Positions 44,287-56,154 of a stretch of 64,000 nt of DNA are shown here, one piece after another. Numbering within the stretch: position 1 is the stretch's first letter; every line of letters starts with the position of its first letter. Source of the stretch: Silvimonas terrae (GTDB lineage Bacteria; Pseudomonadota; Gammaproteobacteria; Burkholderiales; Chitinibacteraceae). The notes under the pieces are model-generated. The model was not told where the DNA came from and searched no databases. It worked only from the letters and a program-made list of their open reading frames with translations. The position numbers and the translations under genes are program-made. The stretch covers positions 623,735 to 687,734 of the forward strand of contig NZ_JACHHN010000001.1 in assembly GCF_014202765.1 (NCBI RefSeq), read 5' to 3'.

Positions 44287-46473
44287 ATGCCGGACGTTTA
44301 CTTACAAGTTGCACTGGATGTGCCATTACAGCGCACATTTGATTATCGATTTGAAGGCGAATTACCCGTCCCCGGATTGCGGGTTATCGTGCCCTTTGGC
44401 CGCCAATTGTTATGTGGCGTGATTGTGCAGGTCGATACGCAATTTGCCGGCACTGCGGGTCTGAGTGTCGAGCAACTCAAAACGGTGCATGAAGTCCTCC
44501 ATGACATGCCGCCGCTGCCCAATAATGTGCTGGCGCTGTGCCGTTTTTGTTCAGACTATTACGCCTGGCCGTTGGGGCAGGTGATTGCCGCCGCGCTACC
44601 CGGTGCGTTCCGTCAGCCACAAGCCTGGCAGGGCGGCAAAGAACTGGCCTACTATGCGGCAGCCGATGCCGCTGCGCTGTTGCAGCACGTTCCGGCGCGT
44701 GCGCGGCGTCAGCAAGAACTGGCTGCGCTGCTGGCTGCCCCGCGCAGCCTGGATGAAATCCGCGCCATTTCGCCCAGTGCGACCGGCTGGCTTAAAGCCT
44801 GGCTGGAAGAAGGCCGGGTTGTTGAGGTCGTCGCCCCCACCGCGCTGCACGGCGCACCGCTTACCCCGGCGCTCCCCGAACTGACCGAAGAGCAACAGAC
44901 CGCGCTGACGCAACTGGAAGCGGCCCACGGCTACGCGCCATTCCTGTTGTTTGGGGTGACTGGCAGTGGCAAGACCGAAGTGTATCTGCGCGCCATCGAG
45001 CAACGGTTGGCCGCTGGCGGCCAGGTGCTGGTGCTGATCCCGGAAATCAACCTGACGCCACAACTGGAAGCCCGCTTCAAGGCCCGCTTTCCGCAAGAGC
45101 GGATGGTTTCCCTGCATAGTGGTCTGGCTGACGGTGAGCGCACGCGCAACTGGCTGCTGGCCGCACAAGGCCGCGCGCGTATTGTGCTGGGGACGCGCCT
45201 CGCGGTCTTTGCGCCCATGCCGAACCTTGCACTGATCGTGGTGGATGAGGAGCACGATCTGTCATACCGCCAGCAAGAAGGTTTCAGATACTCCGCGCGG
45301 GATGTAGCGGTGTATCGCGCACGCCAGGCCAATGTGCCCATCATTCTGGGCAGTGCCACGCCCAGTATGGAAAGCTGGCGCAATATGCGGGAATCTCGCT
45401 ACCGTCTGCTGACATTGAAACAACGCGCCGTCACCGGCGCGCGTGCGCCGCAAATCCAGTTGTTATCGACCCAGCAATTACGGCTGTTTGATGGTCTGAC
45501 CCAGAATGCCATCACCGCCATTCGGGAAACGCTCGGGCAGGGCGGCCAGGTATTGGTGTTTATCAACCGGCGTGGTTATGCGCCGGTGCTGGCCTGTCAC
45601 GAATGCGGCTGGATCGCCAGTTGCAAACGCTGTACCTCGCGTCTTGTGCTGCACCGGGAAGACCGCCGCCTGCGTTGCCACCACTGTGGCTGGGAAAGCC
45701 CGCCGCCCATGCACTGTCCGGATTGTGGTAACGCGGATCTGCAACCGTTGGGCTTTGGTACGCAGCGGCTGGAAGAGACGCTGGCCGATCTCTTCCCAGA
45801 CACACCACCGTTGCGCATTGACCGTGACAATACGCGGCGCAAAGGCAGTCTTGATGCCATGCTGCAGCAAATTCACAAGGGTGAAGCGCGGCTACTGGTC
45901 GGTACGCAAATGATGGCCAAGGGTCATGACTTTGCCAACCTGCAACTGGTGGTGGTGCTGAACGCGGACGCCGGTTTGTTCTCGCTGGATTTTCGCGCGC
46001 AGGAACGGTTATACGCGTTGCTGCTGCAAGTGGCCGGTCGCGCCGGCCGAGCCGGTCAACCTGGCAAAGTACTGCTGCAAACGCGTTATCACGATGATCC
46101 GTTCTATCCCATGCTGATCTCTGGTGATTACGCCGCGTTTGCTGATAGAACCCTCCAGGAGCGCAAGGCCAACCTGCTGCCACCGTATTCCACTTGGGCC
46201 ATGCTGCGCGCCGAAGCCAAAACCCTGCAACGTGCTACAAGTTTTCTGCGGGAGGTTCGAGAGCGCTGGCGGGAGTTTCCGGGCCTGCACATGGCACAAC
46301 CCGTACCCGCCCTCATGGTGCGCAAAGCGGGTTGGGAGCGAGCCCAGGTGCTGATCTCCGCGCAACGCCGCCCAGCCATGCAAGCGGTACTGCGGGACAT
46401 GCTTGAAACACTGGGTGCAGAGAAACACCCAGGCGTGCGCTGGGCGCTGGATGTTGACCCGGTGGATGTGTGA
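44287..46473 (+). CDS. priA: Primosomal protein N' (replication restart helicase)
   Basis: A 728-residue 3'-5' helicase that restarts stalled replication forks. Motifs: Walker A GVTGSGKTEVYLRAIEQ, DEEH box VVDEEHDLSYRQ, motif III GSATPSMESW, zinc cysteines in CHECGWIASCKRC and CHHCGW...CPDC, GTQMMAKGHDF and QVAGRAGRAGQPG. The N-terminal 3'BD has DVYLQVALDVPLQRTFDYR. It starts at ATG 44287, aligning with the family; a GTG at 44266 is in frame. A terminator follows. Confidence 0.96.
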   Translation: MPDVYLQVALDVPLQRTFDYRFEGELPVPGLRVIVPFGRQLLCGVIVQVDTQFAGTAGLSVEQLKTVHEVLHDMPPLPNNVLALCRFCSDYYAWPLGQVIAAALPGAFRQPQAWQGGKELAYYAAADAAALLQHVPARARRQQELAALLAAPRSLDEIRAISPSATGWLKAWLEEGRVVEVVAPTALHGAPLTPALPELTEEQQTALTQLEAAHGYAPFLLFGVTGSGKTEVYLRAIEQRLAAGGQVLVLIPEINLTPQLEARFKARFPQERMVSLHSGLADGERTRNWLLAAQGRARIVLGTRLAVFAPMPNLALIVVDEEHDLSYRQQEGFRYSARDVAVYRARQANVPIILGSATPSMESWRNMRESRYRLLTLKQRAVTGARAPQIQLLSTQQLRLFDGLTQNAITAIRETLGQGGQVLVFINRRGYAPVLACHECGWIASCKRCTSRLVLHREDRRLRCHHCGWESPPPMHCPDCGNADLQPLGFGTQRLEETLADLFPDTPPLRIDRDNTRRKGSLDAMLQQIHKGEARLLVGTQMMAKGHDFANLQLVVVLNADAGLFSLDFRAQERLYALLLQVAGRAGRAGQPGKVLLQTRYHDDPFYPMLISGDYAAFADRTLQERKANLLPPYSTWAMLRAEAKTLQRATSFLREVRERWREFPGLHMAQPVPALMVRKAGWERAQVLISAQRRPAMQAVLRDMLETLGAEKHPGVRWALDVDPVDV

Positions 46474-46518
46474 TGCGGCTACTCCGCAAACAGTGATCCG
46501 GCCGGATCAATGCACAAC

Positions 46519-46550
46519 AAAAAAACCCCGCAGTGCGGGGCTTTTTGTTT
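46519..46550. terminator. Bidirectional terminator between priA and glnB
   Basis: CCCCGC and GCGGGG with a short loop, flanked by AAAAAAA on the left and TTTTTGTTT on the right. The neighbouring genes are convergent. Confidence 0.85.
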
Positions 46551-46581
46551 GCTGGTGCGATCAAATCAGCATGTGTGCCGA

Positions 46582-46923
<342 letters not shown>

Positions 46924-47003
46924 TTATCCTGGTTGGCGTGTTGCCGCCGCGTTGATGTCGTCAGGTGACCGGGGGTCACGCTCTCAATTCTAGCAGGGTG
47001 TAC

Positions 47004-47723
47004 TTACTGGCCGCCCAGCTTGATGGTATGTCCGCTGCCCATGCGGTCCAGCAGACTACTGAACAGTGCTTCTTTGCCTTTGGCTGGCGTAAAGGTCAGT
47101 GAGCCGGTTGGGCCATTGTCCGTGATCTGTCCATTGCCGGTGATGGCCAGCAGGCCGCCTTGCGGCGTGATCTGCCAGCTTTGCGCATTGCCGGACTGGT
47201 TGATCGTAATTAAATAATTGCCGAACGGGTTGGCTTGCGGCGTGACCACGGCGCTGGCATCGTTCAACTGCATGTTGATTTTGTCCAGATGGCCCGCGCT
47301 CAGTTGCGCAGCACGCACTTGCAAGCGGCCGCCCAGACGGAATGGCGAGAGCATTTTGACCTGTGCAAACAGCGGGGCTGCTGGCATGTTCAGGGCGACG
47401 TCTTCCAGTTTCCAGCCGCTCAGGCCCAGCACCGCCCGCGCCTGGCCGGGTTGATCGCCATCACGCGTGTCCAGTTGCCAGGCCAGCTGCCCATGCAACA
47501 AGGCGGCGGGCTGCCAGGTCCAGCGGACATCCTGCAGCAAGAGTTGATCATCCAGCCCCAACTGGCCGATACGGCCTTGCCAGAGCGTGCCAGTCACGTC
47601 ACCGGTTTTGATGGGGGCAGGCACGGCGCTGGCAAACAGCACCACAGGCAAGCGAACCAGGGCAAACACGACAAACAGGGCAATGCCAAACCACAAGAGC
47701 GGGTGTTTGAGATGGGCTTTCAT
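47004..47723 (-). CDS. gspN: Type II secretion system protein N
   Basis: A 239-residue protein with one N-terminal membrane span (WFGIALFVVFALVRLPVVL) and a periplasmic domain built of repeated beta strands, opening with GTLWQGRIGQLGLDDQLLLQ, as in GspN. It is the last gene of a three-gene cluster gspL-gspM-gspN, with a four-base overlap. GspN acts with GspL and GspM in the inner-membrane platform of the general secretion pathway. It is small and diverged, so the name comes from position as well as features. Confidence 0.82.
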   Translation of the reverse strand: MKAHLKHPLLWFGIALFVVFALVRLPVVLFASAVPAPIKTGDVTGTLWQGRIGQLGLDDQLLLQDVRWTWQPAALLHGQLAWQLDTRDGDQPGQARAVLGLSGWKLEDVALNMPAAPLFAQVKMLSPFRLGGRLQVRAAQLSAGHLDKINMQLNDASAVVTPQANPFGNYLITINQSGNAQSWQITPQGGLLAITGNGQITDNGPTGSLTFTPAKGKEALFSSLLDRMGSGHTIKLGGQ

Positions 47724-48193
47724 CGTTGCACCACCGCAGAAAAATGCACAACACCGTTATTCTGAGCACCATTGGCGTCAAAATTCACGACGTGCGCACC
47801 CGTCTCTCGTTGCAGTGCGCCCAGAAAATCGAGCACATGTGAAAAATCAGCCTCCGGCGCATCAATGCGGATACGGTTGTCCGGCAGGGCCTGCAGATCC
47901 GATTTCAGTCCATGTTGTTGCAGGCTGGCGGTGACGGCCTGGCGCAGATCATCATTGCGGGCCACTGTCGCACCCCCTTTCAGCAACTGCAGATCGTGCT
48001 GCATTTGCGCCAGTTGGGCTTGCAGTTGTGGTACGCGTTTATTCAGCGCTGCACGCTGCGTGACCAGGGGTTGCCAGACGCCAGTGTAGAGAATGGCAAA
48101 CAGGATGAGAGCGGCGCAGGCGCTCAACATGGCGCGTTCACGCGCGTTGCGTTCCAGCCAGAATTGCTGTGCGCGAGCAAGATACTGGTTCAT
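47720..48193 (-). CDS. gspM: Type II secretion system protein M
   Basis: A 157-residue bitopic inner-membrane protein: one span near residues 20-42 (AMLSACAALILFAILYTGVW), then a coiled-coil segment (ALNKRVPQLQAQLAQMQHDL) and a ferredoxin-like periplasmic domain. The layout is typical of GspM, which binds GspL. Overlaps of four bases with both neighbours support the operon. The ferredoxin-like periplasmic domain begins near residue 78. Confidence 0.88.
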   Translation of the reverse strand: MNQYLARAQQFWLERNARERAMLSACAALILFAILYTGVWQPLVTQRAALNKRVPQLQAQLAQMQHDLQLLKGGATVARNDDLRQAVTASLQQHGLKSDLQALPDNRIRIDAPEADFSHVLDFLGALQRETGAHVVNFDANGAQNNGVVHFSAVVQR

Positions 48194-49293
48194 TTCTGAC
48201 CCCCTTGAATGCGCAGAATGGTGCTGCCGACTGCACCCGGTTGTGGGTCGACCTTGAAACCGGCGGTGCTGAGTTTTTGTTGCAGGGCAGAGGCGTCGTT
48301 ATTGGCCAGCTCCATCTGCAACTGGCCATTTTCAAATTGCAGCCGATGCAGGTGAGTGCCCGATGCAACAGCGTCGATCCGTTGCAGCAGGGCGGTGAAG
48401 TCTGCACCCGTAGCGCCCGCGCCCTGGGTGGCACCCGCTGCCTGCAACTGGCTTTGCAGCTGCAATACCGGATCAACAATGGGCGTACCCGGGAAAGCCG
48501 CGGCAAAGGTCTGGCGTAGTTCACGCTGCAGCGCGGTGGCTTGTTGATGCAGTTGCCACCAGTCGCTCAGACTGCCAAGGGTCATGACTACCAGCAAGGC
48601 GGCAATCAGTACTGCGCTGCGCTTGAACAGTTTGGGGTTGAACGGCAGCGTTAGTCTGGGGGCATGCTCGCCCTGCAACAGGTTGATGGCATCGGCCCGT
48701 GGTTTATCACCGCAGACATCTGGCCAACGGGCGCTTTGTACGGGCTGGTCCGCCAGCCATTGATCCGCAATGGCTGCTGAATCGAACCAGACGCTTTCAT
48801 CCAGGCGCGCCAGCAAAACACCCTCTTCAGTATCAAGGCGTTGCCAGAGCGTCTCTGGCTGCAGCAAATCGGCCAGCGCCCATGCGGCACGAACCGGGCG
48901 GTTCTGTGCGGCGAACAGGCTCAGCCATTGCTGTAGCCAGCTTTTGTCACAGGCAATCACCCGGGTCTGGCCACCGCCCGCACTGCCAATGGCAAAGTGC
49001 CGCTGCTGGCCGCCCAGCATGCGGTCATCCAGCGCATGCGGGACCAGTGCGCGCAAACGCTGGGGCGACTGCCGGGGTAGATCGAGCACATGTGTCGAAT
49101 ACGCGGCAGGCATCAGCACAAGTTCTATGGCCGGAGCGGCAGGCAACAGGGCGATGCTGGACTGGCCAGCGTGAAGCTGGCCTGTTGCGTCAACGCCGCA
49201 CCATTGCAAACGGGTATCGGAAGAGGCTGCGCCTGCAAGAATCACACGCAGCAAAACAGGGTGGGGAAAAGCAAGGCTCACGGATACGATCAC
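48190..49293 (-). CDS. gspL: Type II secretion system protein L
   Basis: A 367-residue protein. The cytoplasmic N-terminal domain (about 1-220) has an actin-like fold (LPRQSPQRLRALVPHALDD), followed by a membrane span (SAVLIAALLVVMTLGSLSDW), a coiled coil (LHQQATALQRELRQTFAAAF) and a periplasmic domain. GspL anchors the GspE ATPase to the inner membrane. The other secretion genes (gspC-K) are not adjacent; a tRNA gene lies upstream. gspLMN is therefore a detached subset. Confidence 0.88.
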   Translation of the reverse strand: MIVSVSLAFPHPVLLRVILAGAASSDTRLQWCGVDATGQLHAGQSSIALLPAAPAIELVLMPAAYSTHVLDLPRQSPQRLRALVPHALDDRMLGGQQRHFAIGSAGGGQTRVIACDKSWLQQWLSLFAAQNRPVRAAWALADLLQPETLWQRLDTEEGVLLARLDESVWFDSAAIADQWLADQPVQSARWPDVCGDKPRADAINLLQGEHAPRLTLPFNPKLFKRSAVLIAALLVVMTLGSLSDWWQLHQQATALQRELRQTFAAAFPGTPIVDPVLQLQSQLQAAGATQGAGATGADFTALLQRIDAVASGTHLHRLQFENGQLQMELANNDASALQQKLSTAGFKVDPQPGAVGSTILRIQGGQK

Positions 49294-49406
49294 TTGTCCA
49301 GGGCAAACGGGTGCGGGGGAGAGGTTCAGGTGTGCTTTTTACCTGAATAACCCGGCCGGAAGTATGACATAAAGCGCCTGGGCGAATAAAACCGCGCGGC
49401 GCCCGT

Positions 49407-49436
49407 TTGTTTTTCGTGCAACATATCCTTTATAAT
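49407..49436 (+). promoter_or_regulatory. Sigma70-type promoter for tRNA-Leu
   Basis: A -35-like TTGTTT (49407-49412) and a perfect -10 TATAAT (49431-49436) are separated by 18 bases. A transcript would start near 49444 with a leader of about 90 bases before the tRNA. Confidence 0.75.
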
Positions 49437-49532
49437 CGCGGTTTGACCTGGATTTACGGGGAGCTGGTGCTGCGAGCATCACCACCCGATGCCGGCAGCA
49501 TGGCTGTTCTGGCAGATTCAGTTTCTCTTTAT

Positions 49533-49617
49533 GCGAGCGTGGCGGAATTGGTAGACGCACTGGATTTAGGTTCCAGCGCTGTAAGGCGTGGGAGTTCGAT
49601 TCTCCCCGCTCGCACCA
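49533..49617 (+). tRNA. tRNA-Leu (anticodon UAG)
   Basis: An 85-base class II tRNA with encoded CCA. The acceptor GCGAGCG pairs with CGCTCGC at 49607-49613. The anticodon arm CTGGA-TTTAGGT-TCCAG gives anticodon TAG; a variable arm (CGCTGTAAGGCG) and T arm (GGGAGTTCGATTCTCCC) follow. It reads CUA and CUG codons. It is immediately upstream of tig. Confidence 0.97.
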
Positions 49618-49712
49618 CAAGTTCTTTTAAAGAGGCCCGGGCTATCCGGGTCGACCTGGCCCAAGCGGTGCTTGTTGGCCGTACTGAATCAATGTGAAGG
49701 ATGGATCAACAC

Positions 49713-51026
49713 ATGCAAGCTCAACTGGAAACCCTGGGTGCGCTCGAACGTCGCCTCAGCTTCTCCGTACCGCGTGACCGGATCAATCAAGAGGTCTCCG
49801 CCCGTCTGAAGCGCGTCGCCAAGACCGCCCGTGTCGACGGTTTCCGTCCGGGCAAGGCCCCGATGAGCATCGTTTCGCAACAATATGGCTTTCGTGTGCA
49901 AGAAGAAGTCATGGGCGAAACCGTTGAGCGTTCGTTCGGCGAAGCCGTGCAAGAACAAAAGCTGAGCGTTGCTGGCTACCCGCGTTTTGAGCCGAAAGAA
50001 GGCGCAACTGGCGAAGGCGATTTTGAGTTTGTCGCCACGTTTGAAGTGTATCCGGATGTCGTCGTTGGTAGCCTTGATGGTGTTGAAATCGAAAAGCCGG
50101 TGCTGGATGTGTCCGACGCCGAAATCGACAAGACCCTGGATATCCTGCGTCGCCAGCGTACCCGTTACGAACGCGTTGAGCGCGCCGCCGCCGATGAAGA
50201 CCGTGTCATCATCGACTTCAAGGGCACCATTGATGGTGAGCCGTTTGAAGGCGGTTCTTCCGACAACTACGCATTCTTGCTGGGCAAGGGCCAGATGCTG
50301 CCCGAGTTCGAAGCCGGTATCCGTGGCATGAAGGAAGACGAAGCGAAAAACGTGGAAGTGAACTTCCCGGCTGATTACCATGGCAAGGACGTGGCCGGTA
50401 AAACCGCCGTGTTCGCCATCACGCTCAAGAACGTTGCGCAATCCATCCTGCCGGAAGTGAATGCCGAATTCGCCAAGAGCCTGGGTATTGAAGACGGTGA
50501 CATCGCCAAGATGCGCGCTGAAGTCAAATCCAATCTGGAACGCGAAGTCCGTTTCCGCCTGAAGGCGCGTGCCAAGGAAAGCGTCATGAGTGCGCTGATT
50601 GACAGCACGCCGCTGGAATTGCCCAAGTCGCTGGTTGGCCTGGAAATCGGTCGTCTGGCCGAGTCTGCACAAGCCGACTTGAAACAGCGTGGTATCGATC
50701 CCAAATTGGTACCGTTCTCCCCGCAAATGTTCGAAGCACAAGCACGTCGCCGCGTTCATCTGGGTCTGGTACTGGCAGAAGTGGTCAAGTCCAACGGTCT
50801 TGAAGCCAAGCCGGAACAGGTCAAGGCCATCATCGAAGATCTGGCCCAGAACTATGAAGACCCGGCTGATGTAGTGGGCTGGTACTATGAACAACGTGAA
50901 CGTCTGGCCGGCCCGGAATCCATGGCGCTGGAAGACAACGTCGTCGCGTTTGTGCAATCGAAGGGCAAGACTGTTGAAAAGACAGTGACCTTTGAAGAAC
51001 TGATGGGCCAACAGCAACAAGCCTGA
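49713..51026 (+). CDS. tig: Trigger factor (ribosome-associated chaperone)
   Basis: A 437-residue protein. The ribosome-binding signature [12 protein letters not shown] (family GFRxGKxP) is near residue 46, the PPIase domain lies at about 150-240 ([30 protein letters not shown]), and the helical C-terminus ends [10 protein letters not shown]. It binds nascent chains at the exit tunnel. The ATG at 49713 has AAGGATGG suitably placed; the one at 49701 lies too close to it. It heads the tig-clpP-clpX-lon block. Codon use is typical of a highly expressed gene. Confidence 0.96.
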   Translation: MQAQLETLGALERRLSFSVPRDRINQEVSARLKRVAKTARVDGFRPGKAPMSIVSQQYGFRVQEEVMGETVERSFGEAVQEQKLSVAGYPRFEPKEGATGEGDFEFVATFEVYPDVVVGSLDGVEIEKPVLDVSDAEIDKTLDILRRQRTRYERVERAAADEDRVIIDFKGTIDGEPFEGGSSDNYAFLLGKGQMLPEFEAGIRGMKEDEAKNVEVNFPADYHGKDVAGKTAVFAITLKNVAQSILPEVNAEFAKSLGIEDGDIAKMRAEVKSNLEREVRFRLKARAKESVMSALIDSTPLELPKSLVGLEIGRLAESAQADLKQRGIDPKLVPFSPQMFEAQARRRVHLGLVLAEVVKSNGLEAKPEQVKAIIEDLAQNYEDPADVVGWYYEQRERLAGPESMALEDNVVAFVQSKGKTVEKTVTFEELMGQQQQA

Positions 51027-51042
51027 TCGGCCCGGATCCCCG

Positions 51043-51081
51043 GTTTTGGGTATCCGGCCAGGACGGCGGATACCCAAACTG
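51043..51081. promoter_or_regulatory. Stem-loop between tig and clpP
   Basis: TTTGGGTATCCG and CGGATACCCAAA form a long near-perfect stem around GCCAGGACGG, followed by TGAAGAGG, the clpP ribosome-binding site. There is no T run, so it may be an mRNA-processing or attenuation structure rather than a terminator. Confidence 0.6.
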
Positions 51082-51093
51082 AAGAGGAAAACC

Positions 51094-51720
51094 ATGCAAC
51101 GACCGGAATTTGAACCCCAAGGCCTCGGATATATTCCGATGGTTGTTGAGCAAAGCGGCCGCGGTGAGCGTTCTTACGACATTTACTCGCGTCTGTTGAA
51201 AGAACGGGTGGTGTTTCTGGTCGGTCCGGTGAACGATCAGACCGCCAACCTGGTGGTTGCCCAGCTCTTGTTTCTTGAATCGGAAAACCCGGACAAGGAC
51301 ATCTCGCTGTATATCAATTCTCCTGGCGGCTCGGTCACGGCCGGTCTTGCCATCTATGACACCATGCAGTTCATCAAGCCGGCAGTTTCCACTTTGTGCG
51401 TGGGCCTGGCTGCAAGTATGGGTGCTTTCCTGCTGACCGCAGGCGAGAAGGGCAAGCGTTTTGCGCTGCCACATTCACGCATCATGATCCATCAGCCGCT
51501 GATTGGCGGGCTGCAGGGTCAGGCGTCGGATATCGAAATCCATGCTCGCGAACTCCTGAAGACCAAGCGTACACTGAACGAGCGTCTGGCATTTCATACT
51601 GGCCAGTCTCTTGAAACCATTGAACGTGACACGGACCGCGATAATTTCATGAGCGCGGATGAGTCCAAGTCCTACGGTCTGATTGATGAAGTGTTGGTGA
51701 AGCGGGCAGGCACAGCCTGA
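51094..51720 (+). CDS. clpP: ATP-dependent Clp protease proteolytic subunit
   Basis: A 208-residue serine peptidase of the tetradecameric ClpP family. Catalytic Ser108 is in [11 protein letters not shown], His133 in SRIMIHQP and Asp183 in [19 protein letters not shown] and [16 protein letters not shown] are conserved. It starts at ATG 51094, after GAGGAAAACC; the frame from 51046 is intergenic. A pro-peptide of about ten residues is expected. It is followed by clpX, its ATPase partner. Confidence 0.97.
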   Translation: MQRPEFEPQGLGYIPMVVEQSGRGERSYDIYSRLLKERVVFLVGPVNDQTANLVVAQLLFLESENPDKDISLYINSPGGSVTAGLAIYDTMQFIKPAVSTLCVGLAASMGAFLLTAGEKGKRFALPHSRIMIHQPLIGGLQGQASDIEIHARELLKTKRTLNERLAFHTGQSLETIERDTDRDNFMSADESKSYGLIDEVLVKRAGTA

Positions 51721-51738
51721 TCCGGTAATCCATTCTGA

Positions 51739-51779
51739 CCGCCAGACTGTCTTAAACAAGCTGGCGGTTTTATTTTTTT
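51739..51779 (+). terminator. Terminator-like hairpin between clpP and clpX
   Basis: CCGCCAG (51739-51745) and CTGGCGG (51761-51767) enclose 15 bases and are followed by TTTTATTTTTTT. It should end or attenuate clpP transcripts before clpX. Confidence 0.8.
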
Positions 51780-51806
51780 CTCGCTCTTCTTCCAAGAGGG
51801 GGGGAT

Positions 51807-53099
<1,293 letters not shown>

Positions 53100-53132
53100 T
53101 ACGTCATTTTTTGATCATGCTCTGAAAAGATT

Positions 53133-53150
53133 GCACACCAGCCGGTGTGC
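53133..53150 (+). terminator. First hairpin between clpX and lon
   Basis: GCACACC and GGTGTGC pair around AGCC, 34 bases after the clpX stop, without a T run. Confidence 0.5.
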
Positions 53151-53168
53151 AGCCATTTCTTCAATGCT

Positions 53169-53200
53169 GCCAGACCCTTAGCGGTCTGGCACTTTGCTTT
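53169..53200 (+). terminator. Second hairpin between clpX and lon
   Basis: GCCAGACC (53169-53176) and GGTCTGGC (53183-53190) form a perfect stem, followed by ACTTTGCTTTC. It is the probable clpX terminator. Confidence 0.7.
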
Positions 53201-53321
53201 CAAGGCCGCTTCAAGAGTGCTGGCGGCCGGATTTCTCTGGCTAAATGGCTGGCAAGCGTTGAATTTCAGCGCTGCAAGCCACATTATTGATCCAGTTCCC
53301 ACTCATCACAGGGCTCTCAAA

Positions 53322-55751
53322 ATGTCAGAAAACCACGCATTGCCCGCTGAAGTTGCCAGTTTCCCCATGTTGCCGCTCAGAGACGTCGTCGTCTTTCCGC
53401 ACATGGTGATTCCGCTGTTTGTGGGCCGTCCCAAGTCTATTCGCGCGCTGGAAGCGGCCATGGAAGGTGGTCGCCATATCCTGCTCGTGGCGCAGAAAAA
53501 TGCGCAGAAAGATGAGCCTGCCATGGCGGACATCTATCCGGTAGGCACGATTGCCACCGTGCTGCAGCTGCTTAAATTGCCCGATGGTACCGTCAAGGTG
53601 CTGGTAGAAGGCCTGCAGCGTGCCGATATGCTCAGCCTCAAGGATGAAGACGGCTATTTCAGCGCCGAAGCGCTGCCGCACGAGCCGGGCGAAGATGAAG
53701 GCCATGAGGCCGAAGCCATGCGCCGTGCGCTGCTGTCGCAGTTTGACCAGTACGTCAAACTGAACAAGAAAATTCCGCCAGAGGTGCTGACCTCGTTGTC
53801 CGGCATTGAAATTGCCGGTCGGCTTGCGGACACCATTGCCGCGCATTTGCCGCTCAAGCTTGATCAAAAGCAGGCCGTGCTGGAAATGGGTGACGTCAAG
53901 CGCCGCATGGAGCATCTGCTCAAGCAGCTGGAAACCGAGCTCGATATCCTCCAGGTAGAAAAGCGCATCCGTGGTCGCGTCAAGCGCCAGATGGAAAAGA
54001 GCCAGCGCGAGTATTACCTCAACGAGCAGGTCAAAGCCATCCAGAAAGAACTGGGTGAACTGGATGAAAACGCGGATCTGGATGAGCTGGAAAAGCGCAT
54101 CAAGGCCGCCGGTATGTCCAAGGAAGCGCGCGAGAAGGCTGAGGCCGAACTCAAAAAGCTGCGCATGATGTCGCCCATGTCGGCCGAGGCCACCGTGGTA
54201 CGCAACTATATCGACACCATGCTGGCCTTGCCCTGGAAGAAAAAAACCAAGATCAGCAAGGATGTGGCGGCCGCCGATGAGGTGCTTGATGCCGAGCACT
54301 ACGGCCTTGAGAAGGTCAAGGAACGCATTCTTGAGTACCTCGCCGTACAAAGCCGTGTCGAGAAGCTCAAAGGCCCGATTCTGTGCCTTGTAGGTCCTCC
54401 TGGCGTGGGTAAAACCTCTTTGGGCGAGTCGATCGCCCGTGCCACGAACCGCAAGTTCGTGCGTATGGCGCTGGGCGGTATGCGAGACGAGGCTGAGATT
54501 CGTGGCCATCGCCGTACCTATATCGGCTCCATGCCTGGCAAGATTTTGCAATCCATGACCAAGGCAGGGGTAAAAAACCCATTGTTCTTGCTGGATGAAG
54601 TGGACAAGATGGGCGCTGATTTCCGTGGCGACCCGTCTTCGGCCTTGCTCGAAGTGCTCGACCCGGAACAGAACAACTCGTTCAGCGACCACTATCTGGA
54701 AGTCGATTACGATCTTTCTGACGTGATGTTTGTGGCTACGGCCAACACGCTGAACATTCCGCCGGCGCTGCTGGACCGGATGGAAGTGATCCGTCTGTCT
54801 GGCTACACCGAAGACGAAAAAGTGGCCATCGCGCTCAAGTACCTTGTACCCAAGCAGATGAAAGCCAATGGTTTGCAAGAAGGCGAACTGGTGATCCAGG
54901 ACTCTGCCGTGCGTGACATCGTGCGCTATTTCACGCGTGAAGCCGGCGTGCGTAGTCTGGATCGGGAAATCGCCAAAATCTGCCGCAAGGTGGTCAAGAA
55001 CTTGTTGCTCAAGCCATCTGACAAAAAACAACAGGTGACCACCAAAAATCTGGATAAATATCTGGGTGTGCGTCGCTATGACTACGGTATGGCCGAGCAG
55101 CAAAACCAGGTCGGGCAGGTGACGGGTCTGGCATGGACTGAAGTGGGTGGCGAACTGCTGACCATTGAAGCCGTGAAGTTGCCGGGCAAGGGTAAGGTTA
55201 TTCAGACAGGTAAACTGGGTGAAGTGATGCAGGAATCCATCCAGGCCGCGCTGTCAGTAGTACGCAGCCGTGCGGCGCAGTTGGGGATTGATCCCGAGTT
55301 TTACCAGAAGAATGACATCCACATTCACTTGCCGGAAGGCGCAACACCAAAAGACGGTCCATCCGCCGGGATTGCCATTGCCACTGCAATGACCTCGATT
55401 CTGACGAATGTGCCGGTGCGTTGCGATGTTGCCATGACGGGTGAAATCACCCTGCGTGGCGAGGTCCTGCCCATTGGTGGCTTGAAAGAAAAACTGCTGG
55501 CAGCGCATCGTGGTGGAATCAAGCATGTATTGATTCCGGAAGGTAACGTCAAGGATCTGATCGAGATTCCTGACAACGTCAAGCGGGGGCTCACGATCCA
55601 TCCGGTCAAGTGGTTTGACCAGGTATTGGGGCACGCACTTGAAAGCCAGCCCGAATCGGACGCTGGCAAAGCTGATAACGCAGAAGGCATCGTGGCGCAA
55701 GCCGGCGATCGTCCAAGCGTGGAAACGGGCACACAGCCCACCAAACACTAG
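53322..55751 (+). CDS. lon: Lon protease (ATP-dependent)
   Basis: An 809-residue AAA+ serine protease. The N-terminal substrate domain begins [20 protein letters not shown], Walker A is [15 protein letters not shown], Walker [11 protein letters not shown], and the catalytic dyad is Ser near residue 680 ([14 protein letters not shown]) and Lys near 722 ([14 protein letters not shown]). The ATG at 53322 matches the family start; the frame upstream to 53145 is spurious. It degrades misfolded and regulatory proteins. The TAG stop is immediately before the hupB promoter. Confidence 0.97.
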   Translation: MSENHALPAEVASFPMLPLRDVVVFPHMVIPLFVGRPKSIRALEAAMEGGRHILLVAQKNAQKDEPAMADIYPVGTIATVLQLLKLPDGTVKVLVEGLQRADMLSLKDEDGYFSAEALPHEPGEDEGHEAEAMRRALLSQFDQYVKLNKKIPPEVLTSLSGIEIAGRLADTIAAHLPLKLDQKQAVLEMGDVKRRMEHLLKQLETELDILQVEKRIRGRVKRQMEKSQREYYLNEQVKAIQKELGELDENADLDELEKRIKAAGMSKEAREKAEAELKKLRMMSPMSAEATVVRNYIDTMLALPWKKKTKISKDVAAADEVLDAEHYGLEKVKERILEYLAVQSRVEKLKGPILCLVGPPGVGKTSLGESIARATNRKFVRMALGGMRDEAEIRGHRRTYIGSMPGKILQSMTKAGVKNPLFLLDEVDKMGADFRGDPSSALLEVLDPEQNNSFSDHYLEVDYDLSDVMFVATANTLNIPPALLDRMEVIRLSGYTEDEKVAIALKYLVPKQMKANGLQEGELVIQDSAVRDIVRYFTREAGVRSLDREIAKICRKVVKNLLLKPSDKKQQVTTKNLDKYLGVRRYDYGMAEQQNQVGQVTGLAWTEVGGELLTIEAVKLPGKGKVIQTGKLGEVMQESIQAALSVVRSRAAQLGIDPEFYQKNDIHIHLPEGATPKDGPSAGIAIATAMTSILTNVPVRCDVAMTGEITLRGEVLPIGGLKEKLLAAHRGGIKHVLIPEGNVKDLIEIPDNVKRGLTIHPVKWFDQVLGHALESQPESDAGKADNAEGIVAQAGDRPSVETGTQPTKH

Positions 55752-55781
55752 TTGACACGTGTTTTTGCCGCTTGCTATAAA
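55752..55781 (+). promoter_or_regulatory. Sigma70 promoter of hupB
   Basis: A perfect -35 TTGACA (55752-55757) and -10 TATAAA (55776-55781) are 18 bases apart, starting one base after the lon stop. The transcript would start about 48 bases before the GTG of hupB. Confidence 0.85.
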
Positions 55782-55836
55782 GCTCAAGCAATCGGCTGAC
55801 CGGACCTATCCAACCAGAACGAAAGGGGACACATAA

Positions 55837-56109
55837 GTGAATAAATCCGAACTGATCGACGCTATCGCCGAATCCGCAGGCCTGTCCAAGGCTGCTGCTG
55901 GCAAGGCGCTTGATGCCACCATCGAAGCTGTTTCCAAAGCCCTGCAAGGCGGCGATGAAGTAACGCTGGTTGGCTTTGGCACTTTCTACGTTGCCGAACG
56001 TGAGGCACGTAACGGTCGCAATCCGCGTACTGGCCAGACCATTGAAATCGCTGCTGCAAAGCAACCGAAATTCAGGGCTGGTAAATCTCTGAAAGATGCA
56101 GTACAATGA
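55837..56109 (+). CDS. hupB: DNA-binding protein HU-beta
   Basis: A 90-residue nucleoid protein identical in length to E. coli HupB. It opens [20 protein letters not shown] and contains the HU signature [18 protein letters not shown] and the arm region [13 protein letters not shown]. It begins with GTG at 55837, preceded by AAAGGGGA. It bends and compacts DNA as a dimer. Its own promoter and position after lon are typical of proteobacteria. Confidence 0.97.
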   Translation: MNKSELIDAIAESAGLSKAAAGKALDATIEAVSKALQGGDEVTLVGFGTFYVAEREARNGRNPRTGQTIEIAAAKQPKFRAGKSLKDAVQ

Positions 56110-56154
56110 TTGTCTTTGCTGCTTCAGGTAAATAACGAAGCGGCATAAGACCGG

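Noticed and set aside
49689-51095. 468-codon open frame antisense to tig
   Set aside because: Shadow of the strongly biased tig codons; it spans the tRNA-proximal leader and has no domain.
53325-55103. 592-codon open frame antisense to lon
   Set aside because: A shadow frame caused by codon bias in lon; no start site or domain, and lon is unambiguous on the other strand.
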